This document shows positions 7,511 to 14,844 of a stretch of 14,844 nucleotides of DNA, piece by piece. The stretch's first letter is position 1; each line of letters starts with the position of its first letter. Origin of the DNA: BPJU01 sp964425225 (GTDB lineage: Bacteria > Planctomycetota > Planctomycetia > Pirellulales > Pirellulaceae); contig CAYRMD010000104.1 in assembly GCA_964425225.1 (NCBI GenBank), positions 1 through 14,844 on the forward strand, in the 5' to 3' direction. The notes beneath the pieces were generated by a model. The model was not told the origin of the DNA. It searched no databases and worked only from the letters and a program-made list of their open reading frames with translations. The position numbers and the translations under genes are program-made.

Positions 7511-7822
7511 TCACACATCCAGGTCGATATACACTTGGTCATCGACAACTTTCACCGCATAGCTTCGATGCACGAGCGAACGGATACTCTGATGTTGACC
7601 GGTGCGGACATCGTATTGCCACCCGTGCCATGGGCACGTCACGACATAGCCATCCAATGTACCGCGTCCGAGTGGACCGCCTTGGTGTGGACACACCCCA
7701 TCTAGTGCATAGATATTTCCCTGTACATTGTAGATGGCCACAACACGTTGCTCGGCCACGACCTCGCGCGCCTGCCCCTCAGGAAAGTCACTGACGCTCC
7801 CAACTCGAACCCAATGCGGCAT
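7511..7822 (-). CDS. Rieske [2Fe-2S] protein, NirD/ferredoxin-like
   Basis: A small 103-residue protein consisting of a single Rieske domain. The cluster ligands are C44 and H46 in CPHQGGPLG and C63 and H66 in CPWHGWQYD, with 16 residues between H46 and C63; this spacing suits the soluble ferredoxin or NirD type. There is no signal peptide or membrane segment, so it should act in the cytoplasm as an electron carrier or as the small subunit of an oxygenase or reductase. The start at 7822 is backed by GGAG 9 nt upstream (7832-7835). The GNAT-like gene follows after 12 nt. No oxygenase large subunit, nitrite reductase or ferredoxin reductase gene is present in the window, so its redox partner is unknown. 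Confidence 0.9.
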   Translation of the reverse strand: MPHWVRVGSVSDFPEGQAREVVAEQRVVAIYNVQGNIYALDGVCPHQGGPLGRGTLDGYVVTCPWHGWQYDVRTGQHQSIRSLVHRSYAVKVVDDQVYIDLDV

Positions 7823-7831
7823 GGAACTGGT

Positions 7832-7835
7832 CTCC
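7832..7835 (-). promoter_or_regulatory. Ribosome binding site of the Rieske gene
   Basis: Minus-strand GGAG, 9 nt before the ATG at 7822. Confidence 0.5.
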
Positions 7836-8016
7836 GGTAAGGCGGCTTGAAATCACCCAAGCTATCGCGGCAGTCGCCAGAAGGAGAGCCGAGCGAGTTC
7901 AATAATCCTTCTTAGGCCCTTTTCCATTTATGATGGAAGCCATAACCTTGCTGCAAGTGGGACTTCGTTCCATTTACGTGGTCGAGGTAAACTGAGGCCC
8001 TTGTGGTGTGCAACGT

Positions 8017-8931
8017 CTAGGCAGCACGTTCTTGTAGCGATCGAATCGATCCAGGAGGCGTGCCTTTCCACCGCCGATGGACCCACCAGTATTGTTCGGG
8101 AGCCTGACGAATTGCCCTTTCCAAACTGGCATGGTACCGCCGTGTAATGGCGGCAACATCGCGCTCGTGTGGTGCCAGCGTTGCTCCGTCGATCTGATCC
8201 ACGAGCCGTATTCGGTAACGCAGGAAACCACCCGATCGTTGCGCTGTTAGGACAGCCATCAAGGCCCGATGCGTCAAACACAGAACGGCTAGGGATTTGT
8301 GCGCCGACGCGGGACGGCCGAAGAATTCTATCCAACATCCGCGCGGTCCAGCATACTGATCTCCTAAGGCAGCCAGAATTCCACCGCGCCTCAGAAGGCT
8401 ATCGATTAACATCGCACTGCCAACTTTTGGTACAAGCGCCTGGCCGTAGGCACTGCGGAAGCGATTTATAAAGCGGTCCAACCACGGATTATTGATCGGC
8501 TGGGCTATGCTGTAGGTGGGGAACCCCAACAGCCCAACCAAGTAACCTCCCATTTCAAAGTTACCAAAATGCCCCGATACCAGCAGGGTCGCCCGCCGAG
8601 CCAGCAACAAGTCAACGATCGATCGCAAATCCTCTATCTCTACAAATTCACGCCAATTGCCTAGCCGCACGCGTATCGGTGCCTGGGCTATCTCAAAGAA
8701 CATCAAAATCAGATGTTCCCAGAGACGCCGAACTAACTGCCGCCTTTGTTCCACCGTCCACTCGGGAAAAGCAGAAGCCAGGTTCTGGTCAATTACCGTG
8801 CGCCGAATTGGTAGGAAACGCTCGATAAAAGCCGCCGCCACACGCGCCACAACCTGACACATTCCCGGAGTCAGTACCTGAGCAACACAAACGGCTAAGC
8901 GAATCAGTATGTAAATGCCGAAATCGATCAT
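8017..8931 (-). CDS. LpxL/HtrB-like lysophospholipid/lipid A acyltransferase
   Basis: A member of the bacterial lipid A biosynthesis acyltransferase family, which adds a secondary acyl chain to lipid A-type or related envelope lipids at the inner face of the cytoplasmic membrane. The catalytic HX4E motif is HFGNFE (H121, E126 counted from this start), preceded by ATLLVSG. Further family blocks are IAQPINNPWLDRFINRFR, GILAALGDQYAGPRGCWIEFFG and the C-terminal APEQYWWVHRRWK. An N-terminal hydrophobic stretch (IYILIRLAVCVAQVL) would hold it to the membrane. The frame stays open upstream to 9039, but I chose the ATG at 8931 because it has AAGGA 8 nt upstream and gives a family-like 304-residue protein; the extra 36 residues are basic and unlike the family. 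It is the first gene of a possible minus-strand run, with 194 nt to the Rieske gene. Acyl donor and exact lipid acceptor are unknown. Confidence 0.87.
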   Translation of the reverse strand: MIDFGIYILIRLAVCVAQVLTPGMCQVVARVAAAFIERFLPIRRTVIDQNLASAFPEWTVEQRRQLVRRLWEHLILMFFEIAQAPIRVRLGNWREFVEIEDLRSIVDLLLARRATLLVSGHFGNFEMGGYLVGLLGFPTYSIAQPINNPWLDRFINRFRSAYGQALVPKVGSAMLIDSLLRRGGILAALGDQYAGPRGCWIEFFGRPASAHKSLAVLCLTHRALMAVLTAQRSGGFLRYRIRLVDQIDGATLAPHERDVAAITRRYHASLERAIRQAPEQYWWVHRRWKGTPPGSIRSLQERAA

Positions 8932-8939
8932 TGCTTGTT

Positions 8940-8944
8940 TCCTT
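8940..8944 (-). promoter_or_regulatory. Ribosome binding site deciding the acyltransferase start
   Basis: Minus-strand AAGGA lies 8 nt before the ATG at 8931. It favours this start over the upstream ATG at 9039 in the same frame. Confidence 0.55.
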
Positions 8945-9522
8945 AGGCGCGGCTTTGTGGCGCGCGGGGCACATTGTGCCATAGACTTGCGATGCTGCAA
9001 AGAACGATTCTTGCTAGTAGTATCGGGCGATCCAGCCAAGTCTGTCCGTCCCGATCGTAAGTGCGTTTTTATCTGGTTGGGTTAGGTGTGCACCAAATAC
9101 CGCCGAAAGTGTACGTCAAATTTGTAGCTAAGAAAAAATTTGCAGATAAACAGGAAAATGACAAGACTCGTGCAGCGGCTGTGATCCTACGGAGAAGTTC
9201 GCTGGTCAGCCGTCTGTGCCATTCACGGCGAGTCACGTCGGTGGACGCACGTGTTGCTAGCAAGACGCATAAGAATCTACGTACCGAACGATAGCACTCA
9301 ACCGGTAGATGGCGCCTTTCCCCGCCGGCTAGTAGTTTGTCATCAACTACGCTTTGTTACCCAGCAGGCTCACAAACTTACCGACCACGGCCGTCTCCCG
9401 AGATGTTTATGGCGGCTCAGATGGGACTGCTTTCCATACTGCGTCGGCTTTCGAAAACCACCAGTTTAACTTGTCTTGCTATTTTTCCTACATACCGCAA
9501 AGCACCAAACCCGAATCGCTGC

Positions 9523-9642
9523 GGTGCCTGTCCCCGAGCCGTCAGGCCTGTCCCCACGGTCCAGAGGTGCCTGTCCCCTTTGCCCTCGGTGCCTGGCCCT
9601 TGTTCGAGGGAGCCTGGTCAACAGCCCTCAGAGCCTGTCCCC
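9523..9642. repeat. Array of six degenerate GGTGCCTGTCCCC units, 20-23 nt period
   Basis: Units: 9523-9535 (exact), 9545-9555 (GGCCTGTCCCC), 9566-9578 (exact), 9588-9600 (GGTGCCTGGCCCT), 9610-9620 (GAGCCTGGTCA) and 9631-9642 (GAGCCTGTCCCC). The CCTG cores start at 9527, 9547, 9570, 9592, 9613 and 9634, so spacing is 20, 23, 22, 21 and 21 nt. Linkers between cores are not conserved. The reverse complement GGGGACAGGCACC is, from memory, a common dispersed intergenic word in planctomycetes and other environmental bacteria; that part needs a genome search. Confidence 0.7.
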
Positions 9643-9720
9643 AAGAGCGTGGTACACCCCTATTAGGTTATTGATTATGTTTATGATTTTACTTGTGTTT
9701 CACTGCTCAAATTGGAACCG

Positions 9721-9773
9721 TAGCGGCAGTGCACATACCCTTGCCCGCAGGGACCACTTGGGCACTGCGGCTA
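9721..9773. repeat. 12-bp inverted repeat with one mismatch, 29-nt loop
   Basis: TAGCgGCAGTGC (9721-9732) pairs with GCACTGCgGCTA (9762-9773) at 11 of 12 positions, the exception being one G-G mismatch. The loop holds a smaller CCCT/AGGG pairing (9738-9741 with 9749-9752). It could fold as a nested hairpin RNA or be a decayed mobile-element end. It lies about 80 nt after the repeat array. Confidence 0.45.
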
Positions 9774-10376
9774 GAGCGCGGAGGCGTCGAGGTTTAAAAA
9801 CGGCCTGACTACAAGCACTACCCGACACGACGCGCACTTCCGGCGTAGATGAACGCTATCAGCCACAACCCAACGAGAAAGTGGTTTTGGCTAGCAAAAG
9901 TGTGCGCGTCTTGATTGACGAACTACGTTGCTTCATCCGAGTAATGGCGCCTCCCAAAACGTGAGTTTTTGCGATCACCGTAACAGAGCACAAGTCGCAT
10001 TCCGTCCCCTTGCAGAAGGCGCCGCGAATTCTGGGAACCCAGCTAAAGCAAGATCTTTAGTTGCCGGTTCCCCACCCGCAACGATCAAACACCCAAACAA
10101 ACAACGCGGACCGAATCGCCGGGTGGCGCTTCTTAACGGTCGCAGCTCTGTTGTGATCGCAGTAAAACTACGGAGTTTGGGAAACCCACGATGAGACTCG
10201 CGAGCCGTAGGTAAAGGCAGGCGGCACAAACCGTAAGAGACGATTTGATTGAAGGAAGGTGGTAATTAATCCTCCAAGCGGCATAGGCGCCCTTGGCCGG
10301 GACTGGTAGGGTAAGAGCGTTTCGAGCCGGCACAGGTGCGCGGAGGAGATCGTAGCGGGAAAGATCGTACTGAGTT

Positions 10377-13300
10377 ATGGCAGCTACCGATAAATCGGGA
10401 CCTACGTTTTTCGAGCGATACGCCGTCGCACTTCTTTGCGCGGTGTTTTTCTTATTGCCGTTTGCCCTGCGCGGTGCCCGCATGGCCCTTCAGGGCATGA
10501 AGAACGACGTGAAGGATTGGTTACCGGAAGATTTTCCCGAGACGCGGGTTTTGGAGTGGTTTGGTCGGCACTTTGTAAATGAGCGGTTTGTCGTTGTTAC
10601 TTGGCCTGGTTGTTCGGTGGACGATCCGCGTTATCAGCTCATGATCCGAAAACTCGAGCCATACATCGTCACGCCCGACGAAGAACGGCGAATACCCACG
10701 GCCGAGGAAGCCCAGCAGAGCCCGCAAGCCCGACAGGTGCGAAATGACCTACGGGCCCGACAATTAGCCGATCGTTTAGGCCTATTCGACACGGGCAACT
10801 ACCGCTTCAATTGGGGAAGACGCCACGAGAAATGGCTCCTAGGAGATGGGGATACCTGGTATTTTATCACGCCCGATGGCAAGCTGTATCAATGGCATGG
10901 CGGCCGTACGGCTCTTACGGCATTCGAGATCTTGTGGCATCACTGGTGGAACGGAAAGCCGGTTGAAGGGACTTTAGTCGCCGACCTGGGCGATGGCAGT
11001 TCCCAACCGAACCGTTATTACGAAGATCCTCGCCTGATCACCGCTCGCTATTACAGCAGTTTGGTAACGGGCCCGATGGTTGCCGAGCGGTTAACCCGGC
11101 CGGATGGTCCGCTTTGGCCTTACGGCGATGTGGCTGAGTCGCGTAAACCGCTGTTAGCCTGGGCCAAGGCGTATGAGCGGCTAGTAGGTTCCTTGTTTGG
11201 ACGTCCGCTCTACGAGAAGTTCGATTGGTCATCGCGGCAGTTGCTCGAACGTCTGCCCAAGGAAACGTTGGAAAAACTTCCGGTCGATTGGCCCAAGAGG
11301 TTTGATGCCTACATTGACCGTGTGGTAAACGAGCGATTTGGCGGGCACCTGGATCGCCTCGTTCATGCGCCGTTGTGGGAACGAGAATTGGTGTGGCAAC
11401 AGGCGTTTACCGAATTAGGCGTACCGGCTCCTGCACCGCAGACGTGTTTGGTGCTCACGTTGAGCGAACCTGGCAAGCGCGACATGCGGCGCGTCGTCGG
11501 TCGACCCATGTTAGGTCGACCACGCGGTCATCTGCTGGCGCTGGCCGAAGAGTGTGGCATTTCGACGGACGATCAAACAGGACAATTGCGATTAGGGGGA
11601 CCGCCTGTTGACAATGTGGCCATCGACGAAGAAGGCGCCATCACGCTTGTACGGCTAGTAGGTTTTTGCCTCGCGTTGGGTATCGGCTTATCGTACGTCT
11701 GCCTGAGGAGTATTTTGGTAACTTTTATGGTATTCCTCGTCGGCGGTATGAGCGCGGTGGTCAGTTTGTCGCTAGTCTACTGGACTGGTTGGACTGTAGA
11801 CGCCATCCTTATGTCGATGCCCGCGCTGGTGTATGTGCTGGGCATGTCGGCAGCCGTACACATTGTGAACTATTATCGAGATGCCTGTCATGAAATTGGC
11901 TTGCGGGGTGCATGCGAACGTGCGTTGTATCACGGTTGGTTTCCGTGCTCGCTATGCGCGGTGACGACCGCTCTGGGGTTGCTTTCCCTATTTGCCAGTA
12001 GCCTAACGCCGATTCGCAAATTCGGATTATTCTCCGCTATTGGCGTCATGGCCACTTTGGGAATTCTCTATACCTATTTGCCAGCGGCTTTGCAGAGTTG
12101 GCCTCCGGGATATCACAAAGAACGCGGGGTACGGGTTACTCAGCGAGGAGGCGCCAGCAGTTGGTTATCCGAAATGTGGGCGCGCTTCGGTCGCTGGATT
12201 GCCCGTCACAATTTGACAGTTAGCACCGTATGTGTCTTGTCCATGATGCTGATTGGATATGGCGTTTTACGAATTAACACTTCGGTGCAGCTTTTGAAGC
12301 TGTTTTCCTCGAACGCCAAGATCATTCGCGACTATCGGTGGCTAGAAGAACATTTAGGCGAATTAGTTCCTATGGAACTAGTGGTGCGCGTGGATCGATC
12401 GATGGTTCGCCCCACGACGGAAGAATTGGCGCAGCAGGAAACCGAGAATCCGGAGGACCGTTTTAAGTTGAACGTGCTAGAGCGCATGGAGATCTCGCAC
12501 CGCATCCAGTCGGCTGTCGAACGCGTGTTTGGCCCCGAAGGAAAAGGCATCGTCGGACGCGGCATGTCGGCAGCAACCTTCGGTCCAGAATTTCCTCCAC
12601 CAGAGGCAGGGGGCCTGATGGGGCGCATACGCAATATCATCAATATCAAACTGGAAAAGGCCTTGGACGAATGGCGTGATTCGGATTATTTGCGTGAGGA
12701 TCAATCGCCGGAGCATTTGGGCAGTGAGCTGTGGCGTATTAGTCTACGCGTAGGCGCCCTAAATGACGTGGACTATGGACAATTTGTCCACGAACTAAAA
12801 AACGTAGTCGAACCGGTAGTGGCTGCCTATCGTTGCCGCGAAGAGATCTTACGGCAGTTGGCACACCAGCGAGAAAGCCAAGGTCAAGAAGAACTGGGGT
12901 TCTTGCGAGCGAAGATCGCGCTTTTGGGTGCGCCGGACCCTCTCGTCACCAAAGACGCGCCGACCGATCAGACCAGCATTGACCAGACCGCCCTATTCAG
13001 CGAAGCACTTGCGCCCCTGTTAATCAACGCTGGATTGGATGGTGCGTTTCGACCGGATTGGGTTTCCGTAAAGGAACTCGCTGATCTGAACGCAGACCAA
13101 CTTCGCGAAGCCTTGGCTGCGTACGACGCGGTGGTTTTGGTGCGAAGTGTACCGAGCATCGATCTGGACTTTTTGAAAGCTCATGCTCGTTTGCTAATCG
13201 ACGCTAGGGACCACATCTATCAAGCCGGACGATCGCTCACGAGCGCCGAGCGCGGGGACCACATCCAGGTGGTGTATACGGGGGTTGTCCCTGTTGTTTA

Positions 13301-13976
13301 CAAAGCGCAGCGCGTCCTGCTTACCAGCCTCATAAAGAGCTTCGTATCTTCATTCGTAATGATTGCCCTGGTGATGATGCTATTGCTGAACAACGATCGC
13401 CCCACCTGGTATCGATTCTTGAACATTCCGGGGGGATTCATCGCCATGCTGCCGAATCTCTTCCCGGTCGCTTTGGTTTTCGGGGCGATGGGTCACTTGG
13501 GCGTGTTGGTCGATATCGGCTCGATGATGACTGCCAGTGTAGCGTTGGGGATTGCTGTTGACAATACGATCCACTTTTTGACGTGGTTTCGAAAAGGTAT
13601 ACGCATGGGATTATCTCGGCACGAAGCTATCGAGATGGCTTACGAGCGGTGTGCTTCGGCCATGACAACCACTACGATCATCGGCGGACTGGGTCTTTCG
13701 GTATTTATGCTGAGCACCTTTACGCCGACGCAGCGGTTCGGGGTACTTATGCTGACGATCCTGGTTGCGGCTCTGGTGGGGGACTTAATCATGAATCCCG
13801 CGTTACTGGCAGGGCCTCTAGGACGGTTTTTTGAACCGCGTCAGCGCTTGCCACAGCCAGCTCCGGAGGCAAGTACAGACCATGGGGATACCCCGGCCAA
13901 CGGAGCGCTGCCCACACCGCATCATGTTCGGCCGTCGGCAATGGTACACCTGCGGCACGACGGTAGCCACGGGTAG
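10377..13976 (+). CDS. RND/MMPL-family exporter (predicted RND-superfamily transporter)
   Basis: A 1199-residue membrane protein with the RND layout repeated twice. Membrane segment 1 is at about 15-36, followed by a very large outside loop to about 418. Segments 2-6 lie at about 420-572 (LVGFCLALGIGLSYVCL, MPALVYVLGMSAAVHIV, SAIGVMATLGILYTYL) and segment 7 at 612-632. A second outside loop runs to about 980, and segments 8-12 lie at about 984-1145. Segment 10 carries the RND/MMPL proton-relay signature GIAVDNTIHFL with D1062. The corresponding place in segment 4 (GMSAAVHIVNYY) lacks an aspartate. Relatives export lipids, hopanoids or other hydrophobic compounds by proton-motive force; the cargo here is unknown. 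The ATG at 10377 is fixed by an in-frame TGA at 10371, although the best Shine-Dalgarno-like sequence (GGAGGAG, 10342-10348) is 28 nt away. The C-terminal 40 residues are Pro/His-rich. No periplasmic adaptor or outer-membrane channel gene is next to it. Confidence 0.88.
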   Translation: MAATDKSGPTFFERYAVALLCAVFFLLPFALRGARMALQGMKNDVKDWLPEDFPETRVLEWFGRHFVNERFVVVTWPGCSVDDPRYQLMIRKLEPYIVTPDEERRIPTAEEAQQSPQARQVRNDLRARQLADRLGLFDTGNYRFNWGRRHEKWLLGDGDTWYFITPDGKLYQWHGGRTALTAFEILWHHWWNGKPVEGTLVADLGDGSSQPNRYYEDPRLITARYYSSLVTGPMVAERLTRPDGPLWPYGDVAESRKPLLAWAKAYERLVGSLFGRPLYEKFDWSSRQLLERLPKETLEKLPVDWPKRFDAYIDRVVNERFGGHLDRLVHAPLWERELVWQQAFTELGVPAPAPQTCLVLTLSEPGKRDMRRVVGRPMLGRPRGHLLALAEECGISTDDQTGQLRLGGPPVDNVAIDEEGAITLVRLVGFCLALGIGLSYVCLRSILVTFMVFLVGGMSAVVSLSLVYWTGWTVDAILMSMPALVYVLGMSAAVHIVNYYRDACHEIGLRGACERALYHGWFPCSLCAVTTALGLLSLFASSLTPIRKFGLFSAIGVMATLGILYTYLPAALQSWPPGYHKERGVRVTQRGGASSWLSEMWARFGRWIARHNLTVSTVCVLSMMLIGYGVLRINTSVQLLKLFSSNAKIIRDYRWLEEHLGELVPMELVVRVDRSMVRPTTEELAQQETENPEDRFKLNVLERMEISHRIQSAVERVFGPEGKGIVGRGMSAATFGPEFPPPEAGGLMGRIRNIINIKLEKALDEWRDSDYLREDQSPEHLGSELWRISLRVGALNDVDYGQFVHELKNVVEPVVAAYRCREEILRQLAHQRESQGQEELGFLRAKIALLGAPDPLVTKDAPTDQTSIDQTALFSEALAPLLINAGLDGAFRPDWVSVKELADLNADQLREALAAYDAVVLVRSVPSIDLDFLKAHARLLIDARDHIYQAGRSLTSAERGDHIQVVYTGVVPVVYKAQRVLLTSLIKSFVSSFVMIALVMMLLLNNDRPTWYRFLNIPGGFIAMLPNLFPVALVFGAMGHLGVLVDIGSMMTASVALGIAVDNTIHFLTWFRKGIRMGLSRHEAIEMAYERCASAMTTTTIIGGLGLSVFMLSTFTPTQRFGVLMLTILVAALVGDLIMNPALLAGPLGRFFEPRQRLPQPAPEASTDHGDTPANGALPTPHHVRPSAMVHLRHDGSHG

Positions 13977-14844
13977 GGATGTGTCGGCACCGCGAACGGC
14001 TCCGAAGACCGTATCTAGAAGCGATTCTAAGCCTGATGCGTTTCATGGTAATGAACAGCGATTCTGACTCATTTTGCATGCACCGCTATAAAGATTTTCC
14101 CGGCACAACGCGTTGGCTGACGCTACCGCTCGAATCGTGGAGTTCCATGCACGGGAAAACCGTTCGCCGAGCTCATTTAAATATCCCGCGGGTAAAGTCC
14201 AGTGGGTAGGGCCGAGCGATGGCAAGCACCTCAAGCCGTGTGTTCGTCCTGATGGTAGGCGAGGTTATTGCTTTGTTTGGCAAGCTTAGCGTAGATCCGC
14301 CCGTTCTCCGCTCAACCGAATGTGCCCGCATGCGCGGTCACTACGTGACTCGTGATAAAAGGGCTCATGAAGCGGGTCGAGTTATTGAATGCAAAGGCGC
14401 TAAGACGCAGCGGCGCAACGAAGACAACCTCCAGCGACACTCGCCAAACTGCGTCTTCGTGTCTGTGCGCCTTTGCGCTTCTCCGTTTCGTTCAAGTCTC
14501 ACTTACAATCAAGAAGCCCACACCCCAAGGGCCACGAGGCTGCACGGATAACTGTCACGCCATCGCCTTGTCCGATTCTCTCTTTTGGGCGCCGTTTTTT
14601 CCGGCAGATTTACGGCCAACCGGGGCGCCGCATGCCGCAGCATCCGCACACGACGCCGAAGAGCTCGGTACGTCTCCATTAATCCGCAGGAGCGTTGATA
14701 GCCCGTCGGGTGCACTTCATGGTGCTGGCATCTTTCTGGGATCAACTTTTTGTTTCGATTCGTAGGTGAATCGTCAACTGCGTTTCGAGTTAGGAACCTC
14801 TGCATAATTCGCCCGTATTGTACGGAACCTTTTAACAAGTCGTG
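13977..14844. other. 868-bp stretch after the exporter gene without a convincing gene
   Basis: The open frames here overlap on both strands, have no ribosome binding sites and show no recognisable domains; the largest (14352-14765) runs through the palindromic repeat at 14391-14476. No terminator hairpin with a T-run is visible directly behind the exporter stop. A 9-bp direct repeat AGCGATTCT (14020-14028 and 14057-14065) is present and probably coincidental. Confidence 0.55.
14391..14476. repeat. Palindromic GCAAAGGCGC intergenic repeat element
   Basis: Two perfect nested arm pairs are present: GCAAAGGCGC (14391-14400) with GCGCCTTTGC (14467-14476), and AAGACGCAG (14402-14410) with CTGCGTCTT (14449-14457). 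The right arm carries an extra 9 nt between its two halves, against 1 nt on the left. CGAAGAC (14419-14425) can alternatively pair with GTCTTCG (14452-14458). GCAAAGGCGCxAAGACGCAG-type palindromes are, as I recall, dispersed intergenic repeats in many environmental bacteria, probably MITE- or REP-like; this is established only by memory. No transposase is nearby. Confidence 0.65.

Larger units (their letters stand above)
8945..10376. other. 1.4-kb intergenic region between divergent acyltransferase and exporter genes
   Basis: No convincing gene is present. The open frames here are short, lack ribosome binding sites, overlap each other and give compositions rich in Cys/Pro/Arg that match nothing I recognise. 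The part near 9110-9165 is AT-rich and could carry the acyltransferase promoter. The region holds a degenerate repeat array (9523-9642) and a long inverted repeat (9721-9773), described separately. I found no tRNA-like T-loop, transposase remnant or recognised riboswitch. Confidence 0.6.

Noticed and set aside
7922..7938. Hairpin TTCCAT-TTATG-ATGGAA as terminator of the acyltransferase gene
   Set aside because: The stem is short and AT-rich, and no T-run follows it on the minus strand.
8932..9039. Extended N-terminus of the acyltransferase from the ATG at 9039
   Set aside because: The added 36 residues are basic and unlike the family, and the ATG at 8931 has a well-spaced AAGGA.
9523..9642. 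Possible CRISPR array
   Set aside because: The units are only about 12 nt and degenerate, the period is 20-23 nt, and there are no cas genes.
9337..9808. Three overlapping plus-strand open frames of about 106-110 codons over the repeat array
   Set aside because: They lie in different frames over the same GC-rich repeats, have Cys/Pro-rich composition, no ribosome binding site and no recognisable domain.
10168..10210. Possible riboswitch or multi-branch RNA upstream of the exporter (CTACGG/CCGTAG enclosing TGGGAAACCCA)
   Set aside because: The helices are only 4-6 bp, CTCGCGAG cannot form a hairpin loop, and no known riboswitch consensus fits.
14352..14765. 137-codon plus-strand open frame near the right end
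   Set aside because: It runs through the palindromic repeat and shows no domain, no Shine-Dalgarno and competing open frames on both strands.

Overview
The window looks like chromosomal DNA of a planctomycete (Planctomycetota, possibly Pirellulales-related). The main evidence is the first gene, a large secreted-type protein combining a LamG-like region, a PVC-type glucose/sorbosone-dehydrogenase-like propeller, a CxxCH cytochrome c domain and a ThuA-like domain. This architecture is characteristic of the PVC superphylum. The taxonomic call is inference; there is no rRNA or other marker here.

Layout. Bases 1-3828 (+) hold the 3' part of that multidomain dehydrogenase/cytochrome/ThuA protein, cut by the left window edge and split by one frameshift near 1575-1590. 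Converging on it with an 8-nt overlap of the two stop regions is an enolase-superfamily (MLE/mandelate-racemase-like) gene (3821-5266, -). Upstream of that, on the same strand, is a membrane-anchored HExxH metallopeptidase of peptidase-MA type (5382-6268, -), also split by a single frameshift, just after its zinc motif. Next come a two-domain GNAT acetyltransferase-like gene and a small Rieske [2Fe-2S] protein 12 nt apart (6539-7822, -), then an LpxL/HtrB-like lipid acyltransferase (8017-8931, -). After about 1.4 kb without a convincing gene, a 1199-residue RND/MMPL-family exporter runs rightward (10377-13976, +). The last 868 bases hold no convincing gene but contain a palindromic repeat element.

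How the parts may relate. The dehydrogenase/ThuA protein and the enolase-superfamily enzyme would both suit sugar or sugar-acid catabolism, a common planctomycete theme, though the substrate cannot be read from the sequence. The acyltransferase and the exporter, divergently arranged around the 1.4-kb spacer, would both suit envelope lipid modification and transport. The Rieske/GNAT pair is likely one transcript of unknown role.

The most unusual non-genic signals are a degenerate array of GGTGCCTGTCCCC-like units with 20-23 nt periodicity (9523-9642), a large inverted repeat next to it (9721-9773), a GCAAAGGCGC palindromic element (14391-14476), two back-to-back 6-bp/7-nt hairpins after the GNAT gene (6480-6519), and the two clean single-site frameshifts. 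I saw no CRISPR array, tRNA, rRNA or transposase gene, and no clearly undescribed multi-gene system.
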